This document shows positions 33,133 to 44,733 of a stretch of DNA of 64,000 nucleotides, piece after piece (position 1 is the stretch's first letter; every line of letters starts with the position of its first letter). The notes beneath the pieces are model-generated. The model saw only the letters and a list, made by a program, of their open reading frames with translations. It had not been told where the DNA came from and made no database searches. Made by a program: the position numbers and the translations under genes. The stretch comes from Cyathus striatus. Taxonomy: Eukaryota; Basidiomycota; Agaricomycetes; Agaricales; Nidulariaceae. The stretch spans positions 6,820,001 to 6,884,000 of the forward strand of contig JAOVFP010000002.1 in NCBI GenBank assembly GCA_025738555.1, written 5' to 3'.

Positions 33133-35356
33133 CCCGCTACCTTTTAAGGTAGTAGGGTTATGTAGGGTGATGAAAAACAAAATTTTGCAGAGCAAACACC
33201 TCCCATCAACCGGAGTTTAAATGAGTTCAAAATATCGGTCATTCCCATATCCCAAATGCTCAGAGCTTCTCCTGCCTCACATGATGTGTGGGAATCTAAT
33301 GTTTCCTAACAGTTTCGGAACTTCGCATCCAGACTAAGAAACATACCAACCAGCCACAATGTCAACGTGAACGTCGTCCTTCCACAGAGTTACCTCCTTT
33401 TTATTTCACCACACTACAAGTTCACCCAATAATATGGAGTCTTGACATTTTGGACTACACATACGGGCTGCCCTTTGAATGAGCATGAGAAGACTGTGAT
33501 GCACACCAATTTGACGACATGGGGCACCGAAATCTCGACCAAATCGCTTTAGGTTCTGAAGATTCTCCTTCGCATGGTGTATACTGGCAGCTGCTGTTGA
33601 TGAAGACTAAGTACTAAAGATTGGTGGAGGAGAGAAGGACTGTAGGCGTTGGGTATTACAGAGGTAAATGTTGTCTCTTCTTCATGTTGATGTACAGCTA
33701 AGTAGTGCTCTCATCATTGCTTCATGTACTAATGCCTCTTCTTCTCACAGAGTTATGTCAGGTCTTACTGTAGTGAGCAGGATAGGCTGAAGTGGACTCA
33801 TGCACAATCATCATCATTCAAGGTCTATCCTGCGCTATGTCTCGCTATACCTTACATACAGTGGTCTGCCTCCAAACTGATTGCTCATAAGAGTAGAAAC
33901 ACACAGCAGTGAGCAACAGGGAGCTAAGACTCTCGGCACCGCGTCGTCGAAGTTCCATCATATTTTTTATTTTGCATCTTCACTTTCAGGTATTATGCTA
34001 TATTGTCAGTTTTATAATATTGTGAATATGCATTAGTACTTTACTCATGATAAAGTCTCTCCATTGTAAGTAACTGGTTGTTTAGTTGTCCTCCTGAATT
34101 GTTTCTATGTAATGCATAGGCAATGTGACCTCATTTCGACAAGTTTTATTTTTGCATAGCTGAAATTTCATGCCATGTCCGGGACCATCCTTTGACAACT
34201 AGTGGTGTCATGGTCCGGTTCTGTCCGGTTCAGTACAACTTAACCCATAAAAATATTCAACGGCATTATGACTTACTGGTTAAAAATTTGCCATACCGAT
34301 CACACAGTCCAAGTGGCTAGCACAGTAGTCACTCGATTCCATCGCACAGAATCAGTCTGAGACTCTGAGTGGCCTGAGGGATGAGCAAATCTGAGTGGCT
34401 AGCATTCGATTCCGTCGCACAGTCTGAAAATCCAAGTGGCATGAGGAAGTCTGAATGAAAAAATGAGATTTGACTTCAAGATAGCATCACTGCAAGCATT
34501 AAGCAGAGAAGAGTTTGGCCAGCATGCGATTCTGTCACAAGTACGAGACTGGCCTGAGGAACAGAGACAGCATCACTGTGAGAACTCAGAAGAATTTAGC
34601 CAGCATGCAATTCCATCACAGAGTACGAGACTGACCCAAGGGAGGAACATAGTTAGAACATTTGGAATTGAGACGGCAAGGGTTCAGCATTCAGGAGATA
34701 GCTGAAGCATTGCGGCAACGCTGCGGTAGTGATTGAGCCATCGGGGTAGTGATCTACATCACTTACTAATGTTGTGGCAGTGCCAATCAATCAATTCATT
34801 GCTATGTACACTGAATGGTACTACTTTGTACATTATATTATTGCGCAGAAAATTGAAAATTTGTAGTCTAAAATATTAGGTTCGAACAGGTCCGGTGAAA
34901 TCAGCAATCTGGAGAACCAAGAACCGGACAAAAGGTTCAGTTCTCTGCCTATGGTTGAACTTGGAACCGAACGTGAGTCCAGTTCTCTAAGGGTTCGCGT
35001 TCGAACCATGGTTCGTAACCGAACCCTGACACCACTATTGACAACAGATTTCTTCTCGTCAATTTTATACTGATTAGCCTTATTTGTTGTGGAATAAAAC
35101 CCAAGCTATTTTTTCGGGCTTGGGTCATGTTGGGGCTGTGCCAATAGTGAAATTATCAATAAGCACTACAAGGTATTATTCTAAGGATTACTGGAATTGG
35201 ACCAGAATCACTAAAAAAATCAATCAACTAACAATAATTTTACGTGTCATTTTTATGAAAATTAGTTCAAACCACATGTAATATATCATACTGTTTAACT
35301 ATTAGAGAGAATTTCAGGTAGTGGGCCTTGCCACTAGTCGGCCTTACTGATTTATT
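33133..35356 (+). repeat. CCCACTACC repeat, unit 3 (2.2 kb, expanded)
   Basis: The head at 33133 (CCCGCTACCTTTTAAGG) is followed by the conserved AACACCTCCCATCAACCGG block. Then come about 700 bp of unrelated sequence, the usual middle (AAGTAACTGGTTGTTTAG and GTCCTCCTGAATTG), an 838-bp hAT-type insertion, and the tail ending GTCGGCCTTACTGATTTATT. No coding region is recognised. Confidence 0.65.
34200..35037. mobile_element. non-autonomous hAT-type element (838 bp)
   Basis: Inverted ends are TAGTGGTGTCA at the left and TGACACCACTA at the right. CCGGTTC / GAACC motifs follow inside both ends. The flanking 8-bp duplication TTGACAAC is perfect (34192-34199, 35038-35045). The centre has about four degenerate repeats of roughly 75 bp, with AGTGGCTAGCA and GATTCCRTCRCA. 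It is non-coding and sits inside repeat unit 3. Confidence 0.9.
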
Positions 35357-35430
35357 CCCAGTTATGTAGGGCGATGAAAACTCGTTTTTTGCAGAGCGAA
35401 CACCTCCCATCAACTGGAGTTTAAATACAT
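35357..35430 (+). repeat. CCCACTACC repeat, truncated head (unit 4)
   Basis: Begins CCCAGTTATGTAGGGCGATG. The palindromic CTACC..GGTAG part is deleted. The conserved GCAGAGCGAACACCTCCCAT block follows, and similarity ends after GGAGTTTAAA. Confidence 0.7.
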
Positions 35431-35653
35431 GTGGTTGCCAAAATGATGGCAACCAACAACGATTCCCAATCGCTTACCGGTCACTGGGACGCCGAAATCT
35501 CTGAGTGTGTTTAAAGATATTAGGTCTACTTTACGGCAATTTTGTTTTCACAGAAATATATATAATGGTTATATCTATGATATGTGAGAGGCATAAATCA
35601 ACACCCCCAAATTCTATCGAGAAATTCAACTATCTATAAAATGTTTGTTATCA
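35431..35653. other. no gene seen
   Basis: AT-rich sequence between the truncated repeat head and the target duplication of the next insertion. Nothing is recognised. Confidence 0.5.
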
Positions 35654-35661
35654 GCTCGTTC

Positions 35662-37905
35662 CAGCGTTGTGCCAGTCGATCACTCAGTCAATAGTTAAAG
35701 TCAAGTCAATTGACTGATAACTGAGTTAATATTTGTCATCGGCTCGCTTGTAATGTTGAGCACTGTTTACACATAGTTAATGTGATGACTAATACAAGTG
35801 TGCATCTTGATTCCCAGTCAAAAGTCGGTCTAGCGATTTCGAGCGGTGTCGAGCGAGAAATAGTGTATAGATTGTTGTCGAGCGGCATCTAGCAAAATAC
35901 ACAAAAAATTCCTCCAAGGCTACTAACAATGTCTTGGCATCTTCTCGAACACAAATTACAATATGTCCTTCAAACTTTCATGATGCAAAATCTAGGCATA
36001 TCAAGGGATATCTAATATGAACGCAATTGCGGAAGCGACATCAAAATATTTGCGTAAGTCGTTCGTTTCCTTTCTCTATTATAATCCTGGCACTTTCCCG
36101 TAGCGTGCGGGACCCTCCTTCCTTTTCCCCCTCTTCTGCTTCACGTTATTCTTGGAAATTTGGTATGTCTTTCACTCCACCCTTCTCCTACTAATTCCTC
36201 TTCGAGTTTTGCATGCGACACTTCCTGTAAAAGCATTTGGATTTAGAAGTCATGAGCCCACTACAATTTCGAAGGTATGTTCCTTAGTTTTACAGTGCTA
36301 CTATAAAAATCAATCTGATTGTGTCTTCTCGCACACAGGGTTTCCTGTCAACATACATCCGCTACTTCCCTACAACTTCAAACTTCCCAGTTAACCTTGC
36401 CGACACTTCGATTTTCTATCATTCCACTGAGCTGGAATTAGTCTCGATGTTTCCGGAGTAGGATTACTGGTTGGAGGGGTGCATATTTGTGTACATATTG
36501 TATGTATAATTTCACCTGAATATTTGAACTGTTGCTGATGGTATTATAGTAAATTCAGCGGTGCTGTACTGCATGCTTTGTTGGTGTTATATTTGTGTAA
36601 TTTGTGTAGATAGTATTATATGTTGTTAGATACATTTCCAATATACATTTTTGTTTTAAAACGGCTCAGAATGTAAAAAACCTGGCAAGATGTACCTAGA
36701 ACGACACTACCAAATGCTACGTTGTCGCTAGATATGACTATACCTACCAGGTAAATAAATGCTTGGAAAGTGGGAGTTGCTCTTGGCGTTAGTTTAGAAT
36801 AGATGTGCTTAGATGACGCTCGCAAAAAAACGATGTATTCTATTTTTTATGGTGAGGTATAGTGTCATCTAGCGGTTGGATCTCAATTGATACCACTAGT
36901 TCTCCCTAGACCGACTTTTGACTGGGCTTGATTTACGACACAGTGAACACTATCGCGGATTATAAAACAGAATTTTGTACGCATATATTGTCCGATCGAC
37001 TTATAATTTGAAAAACCTATCCAGAATTAGTGGCAGGTTCTCAATCCAGATGTACAGGATTATTGAGTAAGTATGGAATGAGGTATGTGTGATACAATGA
37101 TGAAAATTCGGAATATTGTCCAATTTGAACATAAAAGCCACATCTGAATAAATGTTGGAATTAACCATCTCTGGAGACAATGTGGATTTTGAAGTGGATG
37201 AAAGCAGATTTGTTAATTCCATTATAATGTACTCACGTTGTATGGTCACTGCACATACAATAGATAATTGTACCTCCGCTTTCTGTCTCTTGATTGAATT
37301 CCCTAAAATTGTGGTGTCTTCAAGAGCGTTTTGAGTGAGGAATGCGTTTTGGATAAGATGCAATATTGAGGATTTGGACGACATAAAGCTACTGAAGATT
37401 AACGCGACACTTGCTATGCTCCTCTGGCGCTACATCCAGAGATAAATTGATATGTATGTTACATCGATCCATCTCAGTATACCGCATAAGTACATTCTTC
37501 TGATTCGTCGTGTGCTATTCTCTATATTTATCCTTTATAGTATCAGTACCTATTATCTTCGCAGCATTGTCATGCAGTTGGCCCTTATATGTTGAGCATT
37601 ACTTTTAATTTGCAATCTCTATCTAAGTTCTACAACCTAACATGTAATGTAATACAATAATGTATCTCTCAGAAAAAATATTAATACCCAGAAGTTGTGT
37701 TGTTCAAAGCAAGTTCAAAGCTTCAATCACACTCGCATTGTCAACACGTTGTATTTCATTATGTAACATTACTTACTCTAAGTCAAATTCGGTGCTCGCG
37801 GCGTGTATTATGTAAGTTAACAGTATTCAGTCAAGTTACAGTTAATTTAACTAGGCGTTAACTGAGTTAAGTTGTATTAACTAGTCATTAACTGGCACAA
37901 CGCTG
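35662..37905. mobile_element. hAT-type element with a nested insertion
   Basis: Inverted ends are CAGCGTTGTGCCAGT at the left and ACTGGCACAACGCTG at the right. The 8-bp target duplication GCTCGTTC is perfect (35654-35661, 37906-37913). AGTTAACT-type repeats are frequent inside both ends. Removing the nested element at 35813-36926 leaves about 1.1 kb. A minus-strand frame at 37001-37384 (from MSSKSSILHLIQNAF) has a possible GT..AG intron but no recognised family. Probably non-autonomous. Confidence 0.85.
35813..36926. mobile_element. TIR element with 7-bp target duplication (1,114 bp)
   Basis: Perfect inverted ends are CCCAGTCAAAAGTCGGTCTA at the left and the mirror image at the right. The flanking direct repeat CTTGATT is 7 bp (35806-35812, 36927-36933). 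CTAGCGG / GAGCGG motifs recur near both ends. It has short ORFs only. It is inserted in the hAT-type element at 35662-37905. The superfamily is not assigned. Confidence 0.85.
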
Positions 37906-37920
37906 GCTCGTTCTCACTCA

Positions 37921-39431
37921 CACCTCAGACAGGACTGAATCGGTTCGTGTTGCATATGGTACACAGTTAGAATATGGTTCTCACCCCTATGCGAAAAATA
38001 GCCTTTTTTAGAAGGTGTTAACATCGGGGTGTACCATATGTACCGTGATCCAATTCACTATTTGGGGGTGCACAACGCTCTCACATGGCTGGTGACATGA
38101 CGGTCACACCATGTGACCAAAAGTGTCACAAATCTTGACCCAGTTCTGTTCTTCGCATTTCCTGGATGTTTCTTCATACTTTTCTTTGCTCTTTTCACTC
38201 CTACTTTAACTAATGTTATCCTAGATGTCGTAAATATGTTATTTAAGTAGCGTAATATGTATGAATTCCTATATTCTCTTATAAATACTGGTTAAAACAT
38301 GGTGACAGCTGTGACATTGTGACAACCTATATCAATCAATCAGGCGATCTTCCGAAATAAGTTCTGCTGGTGGCTGTGCCTTATGTTGTTGGTTTCAGAA
38401 CTTGTTTCTCAAATATCTTTCTGAGATTACATTGTATTGCTATAGTTTATAGAGAAAAATTGCACTATTATATTGGGTAAATAATTTTATCTATACAGAA
38501 TTTTATTAAAAGTCCTGTATGTATGGGAACCCATTGTTATACACACCCAAATTACATGTTACAGTTGCAGAATCAAAAATCTAGCTTGATATGATTATTG
38601 GCACAAAAAAGTAGTGTAATTTCTCTCTATAAACCATGGTCTTATGTTGGCTCCTTCAAAAGTTATTAAAGAATGAAAATCACAGCTATATAGCTAACAG
38701 GAGCCTGGCCAACTAAACATTATTACATGCACAAAAACCTTTACAACCTATACAAATGATCTATTATAAACTGTACTTAATGTGTAGTTCATATATACAT
38801 GATAATGGAATGTTTGAGTTGAGCAATCGATCATGCATGGTGTTGTTTGAAGTCTAACCTGTGGCTGTGCCTCTGAGCTATGGGAGCGAGAACTTATACC
38901 TTATAACTTTATGGAATCGCATCGTACATATATGATTTATAGAGCAATTTTGTACTATTTATCGATGTGAATAATTGCTACTGACCAGAATTTTTATATC
39001 ATGATTGTAAGTATGAGATAATGCACCAATACCTGCCATATTAATATGTTACAGCACCTTAATTAAAAATCCGGTCAGTAGGAATTGTAGGCATCGTAAA
39101 ATAGTGCAATTTTGCTCTATTATATATGTTCTGAAGTGTTCTTTTTCAAAAGTTATAAGAGAATGAAGTTTGAGTACCTAATTGATGTGATTTTTGGCAG
39201 GGGTTTGATGCCTCCAGCAATACCCAGCACATTTTAACAAAAAAAAACTTCATACAATCATAGATAATGTATTTTTATTATGACATGACACAAAAGAGCT
39301 AGCTAAAATGTGTTGAGTGAGGAACGAGAGCAGTGGGTCAGTAGAATTTGGGGGCATGCGTGACAGATGTCACAGATCATGTGAGTTACACTTTGCGGGC
39401 GTTGTGCACCCCCACACTATTGTCTGGGGTG
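37921..39431. mobile_element. CACTA-like MITE, copy 2, split by another element
   Basis: Same family as 6301-6447. The left end is CACCTCAGACAGGACTGAAT. The right end, ATTCACTATT..GTCTGGGGTG, continues after the nested element and stops at 39431. The target duplication is TCA (37918-37920, 39432-39434). Without the insertion it is about 152 bp. It lies 7 bp after the target duplication of the preceding hAT-type element. Confidence 0.8.
38063..39414. mobile_element. TIR element with 7-bp target duplication (1,352 bp)
   Basis: Perfect 16-bp inverted ends TGGGGGTGCACAACGC. The flanking direct repeat CACTATT is 7 bp (38056-38062, 39415-39421). Internally there are two degenerate direct repeats about 500 bp apart, both with GTGGCTGTGCC and TTTATAGAG. 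TGACAGATGTCACA-type motifs lie near both ends. No coding sequence was seen. The ends differ from those of the other 7-bp element at 35813. Confidence 0.85.
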
Positions 39432-39434
39432 TCA

Positions 39435-40640
39435 GTAGGACAGTCACATTACATGTAGTAGTACAATGTACTAAATTATGAAAATAAAGTGATACGCGAA
39501 AGTTATGTAATCGAATCCATCGGGTGGTGGCTGACCTGTGCGTCGGACTTAAAACTAAATATAGCGTGATGTGACAGGGTGTGTCTTATCTCCCCAGTTT
39601 CTATTCTTCAGCATCGCTATTTTTTCTCTTTCTAACATTTTTCATTTCTCATTTGTATACTATGATATCTAGATGAATGTTATACAACATATTACTGTCT
39701 TTTCCATTCCGATTTCAAGCATGGTCTTGTGTTTGGGAAAGATACCCCCTTTGTTGGGTCCTTTGTAACCAATTTAGGAATGGACTGTTAGTGTAGTAGT
39801 AAAATAATAACGGAACTATGTAACGGTATAAGATCTACTAAATACAAAAAAGTGGAGCATATCGGTGAGAAATTGTTGAGTAAATGAGGTTTTCCCATTG
39901 AGTGGTGGTGTCCCAGTGACCAGTAAGCGACTGTAATGAGAATTGTTTCTTTCATCATCCGGGTTGTAGCATGTTAAACACAACTCGGAATACCTCGAAA
40001 ATTTGATTATATATTTTAGATAGTGTGAAACACATGTACAAAAGTTAGGGCTGAATTTAATATCCTGGTGGCGTATTATAAGCTATTTTTCTACAAAGCC
40101 ACATTTTCCTAAGGGAAATGATTCATTGACCAGCAGAGCACTTTGAAAGCTGTGGAATTGTTCAAAATTTCTCTGAGACATAACTTTTATACCAACTAAT
40201 GTAATATCAAGATGATTTAATGATTGCTTCATTATTGTACTGAAAATAGGAGTAATAAGTTTGATCACACATAATTGATATACATATGTGTTTCATCTCC
40301 TACCAGTAAATATCTTCCTCTCTCTGAGTAAATATCATACTGTGTGCACAGTACTACTCTGAAGCATAAATTCTACATATACTCAGGGATTTTTGTAATG
40401 CTACATTAGTCTATATAGCAATTAAATATGCAATTTCTCAGGTCTGACAAATAAGAAGGCTCACATAAATATCATTGTATCTCAGTATATAAACACCTTT
40501 ATATTTCAATATTTCAATAGCTTATACTACATATATAGTACATCATATGTCCAAGATATCATATAGAAATACCATCAAGAACAACTCCTGTAGGTTAATT
40601 TGTAGATTGTGAATATCACACCATTAAATTAGTCCATTAT
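39435..40640. other. no gene seen
   Basis: AT-rich sequence with short ORFs only. No terminal repeats or splice-like organisation were recognised. Confidence 0.5.
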
Positions 40641-40909
40641 GTTATAATTTTTTATACTGATTGTAGCTCGTGGGCCTTGGGCCAAGATGATAGCAAAGTT
40701 ATCGATAAGTAAATCATTAAGAATATATTTATGTGACATTTTCATGAAAATTAATTTTAGTGGGATGTTCCATTCAATAAGCTTTCACTGATACACCCGC
40801 TTGTGGACTTTCAACAGGTCTAACTAAATATATAAATAATATGTTATATGTTTATTGGAGAGAATGTCAGGTAGCGGGCCTTGCCGCTCGTCGGCCTTAT
40901 TGATTTATT
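40641..40909 (+). repeat. tail of the CCCACTACC repeat without a head
   Basis: Matches the tails of units 1-3: ATTTTCATGAAAATTA, a GTCAGGTAGCGGGCC block and GTCGGCCTTATTGATTTATT, which ends at 40909. Instead of another head, the 3' flank of the small gene at 41196 follows. Confidence 0.7.
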
Positions 40910-41195
40910 TATGTTATCTGTATAAGCAAACAAAGGCATCACAACGCATAATGAATGGTTGCGCGTCTAAGGCCCAGGGGGAATCTGCAGGTTGGTGTAT
41001 GGCGTCAGTTTGAGTCATCCCTAGCCAAGTAGGCCGGAAGCATTTGTAGGGCTCAATCTTTTGCAGTATGTAATGCTTTATACCACTAAATTCGGAATGC
41101 ATGTCTTATTTCACATCGTAGATATAAAGCTACGTGGGATAGTAATATGTGTCCATAATAAAGCATGAAGAAAAGTCCTTGAGGTAGTAACTTAA

Positions 41196-41856
41196 TCAGG
41201 TGGTTCTTATCGCAGCGAGACTTCCCCCAAGCGCGCGGATGCTCTGAGTATGCTCATATACTTTCTTCTGAACTAAAGCCCTATCTTTTTCAGCATCCTC
41301 CGCATTCAAAATGCCTTCTTTAACCATTGAATCCAATTCTTCGATTTCGGCCTTCAACTGTTTGATCGCCATATAATGGTTTTCAAGCTGAGGATTTGGC
41401 GTACTTCCACTATCTGGAGCAGGGCCTATGCAGTAAGTCATTGGTAAATAATAATAAAACATATAAGCATATATAGGAGAATGAAGTACATACCGCTTTT
41501 AATGGTCATTAAACTAACTTGGTTTATTGCCTCATCAACAACGGCAGGTTGAATTCCTTTCCCATCTGAGATAGCTTCGAGAATCAGACTACTCACACCC
41601 TGGCTGGAAGTTGCTGTGCAAACCTTGCTGCTTGGTACCATTTTCCACCGTGGTTCCAGTATTTTGATTTCTCGTCGCTCCAATATTGCCTATTATCCGT
41701 TCGAGAGCATTCAATGAGTTGAGTATGGGGGCGTCTGACAAAAGTGTAAGACTTGGATTATATTAGCCTACATATCGAGGGATACTCACGTTTGTTAAAG
41801 TCACTCATCTTGGCATCATAAGTTGTAGATGTGCGTGCTTTTTCGAAGAACGGCAT
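41196..41856 (-). CDS. small coiled-coil protein, paralogue B (159 aa)
   Basis: Four exons: 41856-41790, 41734-41624, 41565-41494 and 41425-41196. All introns are GT..AG and phase 1, 55-68 bp long, and the joined frame is open to the TGA. The N-terminus is MPFFEKARTSTTYDAKMSDF. The second half contains NPQLENHYMAIKQLKAEIEE followed by a charged, probably coiled-coil stretch to GGSLAAIRTT. A short read-through of intron 2 would hit a stop, which supports splicing there. A TATATATAT motif lies about 55 bp upstream of the ATG. It is divergent to the membrane protein at 42823, about 1 kb away, and the same arrangement is duplicated at 46962. Function unknown. Confidence 0.75.
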
Positions 41857-42751
41857 TTTAATGTTTGGTAAATCAGAAGATGGGGAGTAGATATAAGATT
41901 AAAGCCCTTGGCTAGGTTATATATATGAAACTTGCAGGCGCTTAAGTCAATCAAATGGACTTCTTTCTCGACAATAATAGATACAACAAATCTCGTCATG
42001 CTGTAGGGTGCTATTAATTAATAAATGAAGCTGTAACCATCGGCGGCGTTCTCATGCTCAGCATTATAATATTATCAATAGAGCCAATCGGATACAATAT
42101 CAGGCTATGTTAGGACAATAATTATGAAGATCCACACGATAAGTCAGTTGCAAAGGTCTTATCACAGAATATGAAACAATCGACTTAACATACATGTTGA
42201 CGCGGGGCCCATTGATGGAATAGATATATGTAGGACAACTGTGATTCCAGACACAGCTTCAGAGCACTACTGTACTTTGGCGGACGTTGCCACAAGATAA
42301 TTGAAGTTGAAGTACAAGTGATATAATATGCGAACAGACTACGAGCGCTTGGTTTATGATTGAGATTGAAACGGTCTATAGTTGAATTAAAAGTACTTCT
42401 TGATAGGAAGTTTCCGTGAAGTTCATCAAGAAGCGTCTTATATCGAATTTGCTTCCTGTTCATTTATTGTCCAGTCATTATCCAACTGACCATTCACTTC
42501 ACAATTCTGTGTACATCCTCATTAATCTGATCGTTCGAAATGCATACGTTTCACCAGTCAACTAGTCACCAGTGGATACATCTCTAAGTATCTTGCTTCG
42601 TTTGATAACAGGTACTGAGGTGATATTACAAATACGTAAACTACATATGGCCCTTAAGTTTGATTGATTGATGTTATGAGACAGGAAGCACCGGTAGTTG
42701 ATTTACAAGTACTTCCTTAGTGGGAAGCTTCCAGAAGTTCACGGGATCCAG

Positions 42752-42758
42752 TATAAAA
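42752..42758 (+). promoter_or_regulatory. TATA box of the membrane-protein gene
   Basis: TATAAAA lies 65 bp upstream of the chosen ATG at 42823, in CCAGTATAAAACGCATC. It is the only strong TATA match in the region between the two divergent genes on this side. Confidence 0.6.
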
Positions 42759-42822
42759 CGCATCTTAGGATAATTTTTTACTCATACTGTCTTACCTTGT
42801 CGAACTGATCACTTGCTGTAAA

Positions 42823-44447
42823 ATGCTCTTTTACGTCCTCATTTATCTAATATTTCGAAATATATCCCTTGGCTCAGTGGATGCATCTCCCATGCAGCAT
42901 GCACCATCAAGTTACTCGCTTCCTCTATCACTTTCCTCCCTCAATGCAACTTCCCTCGATTCTGAGCCGTTTTGCAACTGCAATAGGAGATCCGTACTCA
43001 AAATTATATGGAGCTGTGCCTCCACACTCTTTCTCTGCACTTGGGTGGCTACACATCCAAATGTCCCCGATCCGAATGAGGAAGGTTGGAAACCCTTGTG
43101 GAGACGGTTTAAAATCATGTACTGGAATTTTGTGGCTCCTGAACTTGTCCTTACATGGGCCTTTCACCAATATATGGGTGCGAAAATGATTTTTCATGAG
43201 CATAAGAAGCCAGGTGGGTGCTAGTACTCGGACCTCTTGCAATATAAACTTATCTGTGTTATACATCAGGACGCAACTGGACTATGAAACATGCTCACTT
43301 CCTTCAAATGGGGGGGTTTCATCTGCGATCTAAGGAGTACTCAGGAGTATTAGATCCTGAGAAGTTCAGTGACTTTCTCGAAAAACAGGAGATATCATTC
43401 CCAGACATTAAAAAGGAGGAGATCCAGGACAAGAGCAAGGCAGATGGCCTCTCAAAGATTGTTCTCCTTGTACAGACACTATGGTTCATTATACAGTGTA
43501 TCGGAAGACTAACCCAAGGACTGCCGTTGGCACAGTTGGAGGTGGCAACACTTGCTGTTATTTCAAGCACATTGATTCTATCTCTTGTGTGGTGGAGTAA
43601 ACCCTTTGATGTCAGGCACCCGATTTATCTGGATGCCACCGAGAACACTGTTGACGGTAATGGGAACAACAACACCACACAAGACAGCGTACCACATACG
43701 ATACCTGTTGAAGGAAACAGTGATGGACCCACTAACGGGAAAGCAGCTAGCCAACTAAAGGCTGTGAAGATGAAAAATGCTACTTCAACCAGTCAAAAAT
43801 TGAAACTGTATTGCGTGACACACATTCATTATCTTTCTGGATGTGTCGTACATCCTTTAATGAAGCTTTCCGATACCATACATTCCATTGGTAGAACTGC
43901 TCGCACAGCAATACTTACGTCGCTACACGAAGAAGGCTGTCTGCGCACAATAATCAAAGTGACTCTCTTGTGGCCTTTCTTAAATCCAATAGCGAACATG
44001 GCAGACATTAAAGAACATATTGTATATCCAGAGAGGGTTTCCATGTACTTTTCAATCAACCAGGTTGATCCCAACAAGTACATACATGAACTAAAAGCAA
44101 ACACTATACCGTTATCATGTGGGACACTGTTCGGTCTGATCCACTGCATTGCGTGGGGCGCTCACTTCCCAACCACGATGGAAAAAAATTTGTGGCGAAT
44201 TTCAGCAATCGCCGTCCCAGTCTCATTGGATATACTAATATTTTTGGGTGTACTGTTTGGTATTTCCGAGAGGATAGGAAATTCACGTGCTGCAATTTTG
44301 GCTTGTATAATGATTGTAGTAATTCTTATTCCAACCTATCTAGCATCTCGGTATTATCTAATGCTGGAATCCTTGTTGGCGCTTAGGGCACTCCCCCCCC
44401 GCGCGCTCGAGACCGTGCAGTGGTCTAACTCCCTCCCTCATATTTAG
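42823..44447 (+). CDS. multi-TM membrane protein of an agaric-specific family (about 522 aa)
   Basis: Two exons, 42823-43213 and 43270-44447, joined by a 56-bp phase-1 intron (GTGGGT..ATCAG). The N-terminus MLFYVLIYLIFRNISLG is signal-like. Family hallmarks are SVLKIIWSCASTLFLCTWV and THPNVPDPNEEG; APELVLTWAFHQYMGAK; after the intron RNWTMKHAHFLQMGGFHL, DKSKADGLSKIVLLVQTLW and SLVWWSKPFDVRHP. Near the C-terminus are three further hydrophobic segments and YYLMLESLLALRALPP. Length and motif order match the family as I know it. About six to eight membrane segments are likely. The biochemical role is unknown. It is divergent from the small coiled-coil gene at 41196, and the frame is intact. Confidence 0.8.
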
Positions 44448-44733
44448 TACTAGTAGCGAAATTATGTTCATGTCCTTACGATCCAGAAATATACTTTGTG
44501 CAACAACTCGAAAGCAGCCAGAAAAGGGTGTGAGCACGAAGGGCAAAAAAAATTGTATAAATTATAGAAGATGAAAAACCAAAAGTACATCTCGGGCGGA
44601 GGAGCGGAATAGCCAGACCATAGGAGGGGAAGGAAGAGAAGGAACATCTTGTCCAAATCGGCAGTCGTTGCCCGACTCTCACTTACGCTTCCGCAAGGTG
44701 TACACTCTTCGCTTCGAAATATATTCATTTTCC
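44448..44733. other. 3' flank of the membrane gene, duplicated
   Basis: No ORF of interest. Sequence after the stop (CATGTCCTTACGATCCAGAA) matches 51425-51445 (CATGACATTATGATACAGAA), showing that the segmental duplication extends past the gene. Confidence 0.5.

Noticed and set aside
36152..36394. 80-codon ORF inside the 1,114-bp TIR element
   Set aside because: No transposase motif; its length is what AT-rich DNA gives by chance.
41566..41623. Read-through of intron 2 in the small coiled-coil gene B using a downstream GTGAGT donor
   Set aside because: In paralogues A and C the downstream donor does not give a matching phase, while the upstream GTTTGY/GTGTGC donor fits phase 1 in all three.
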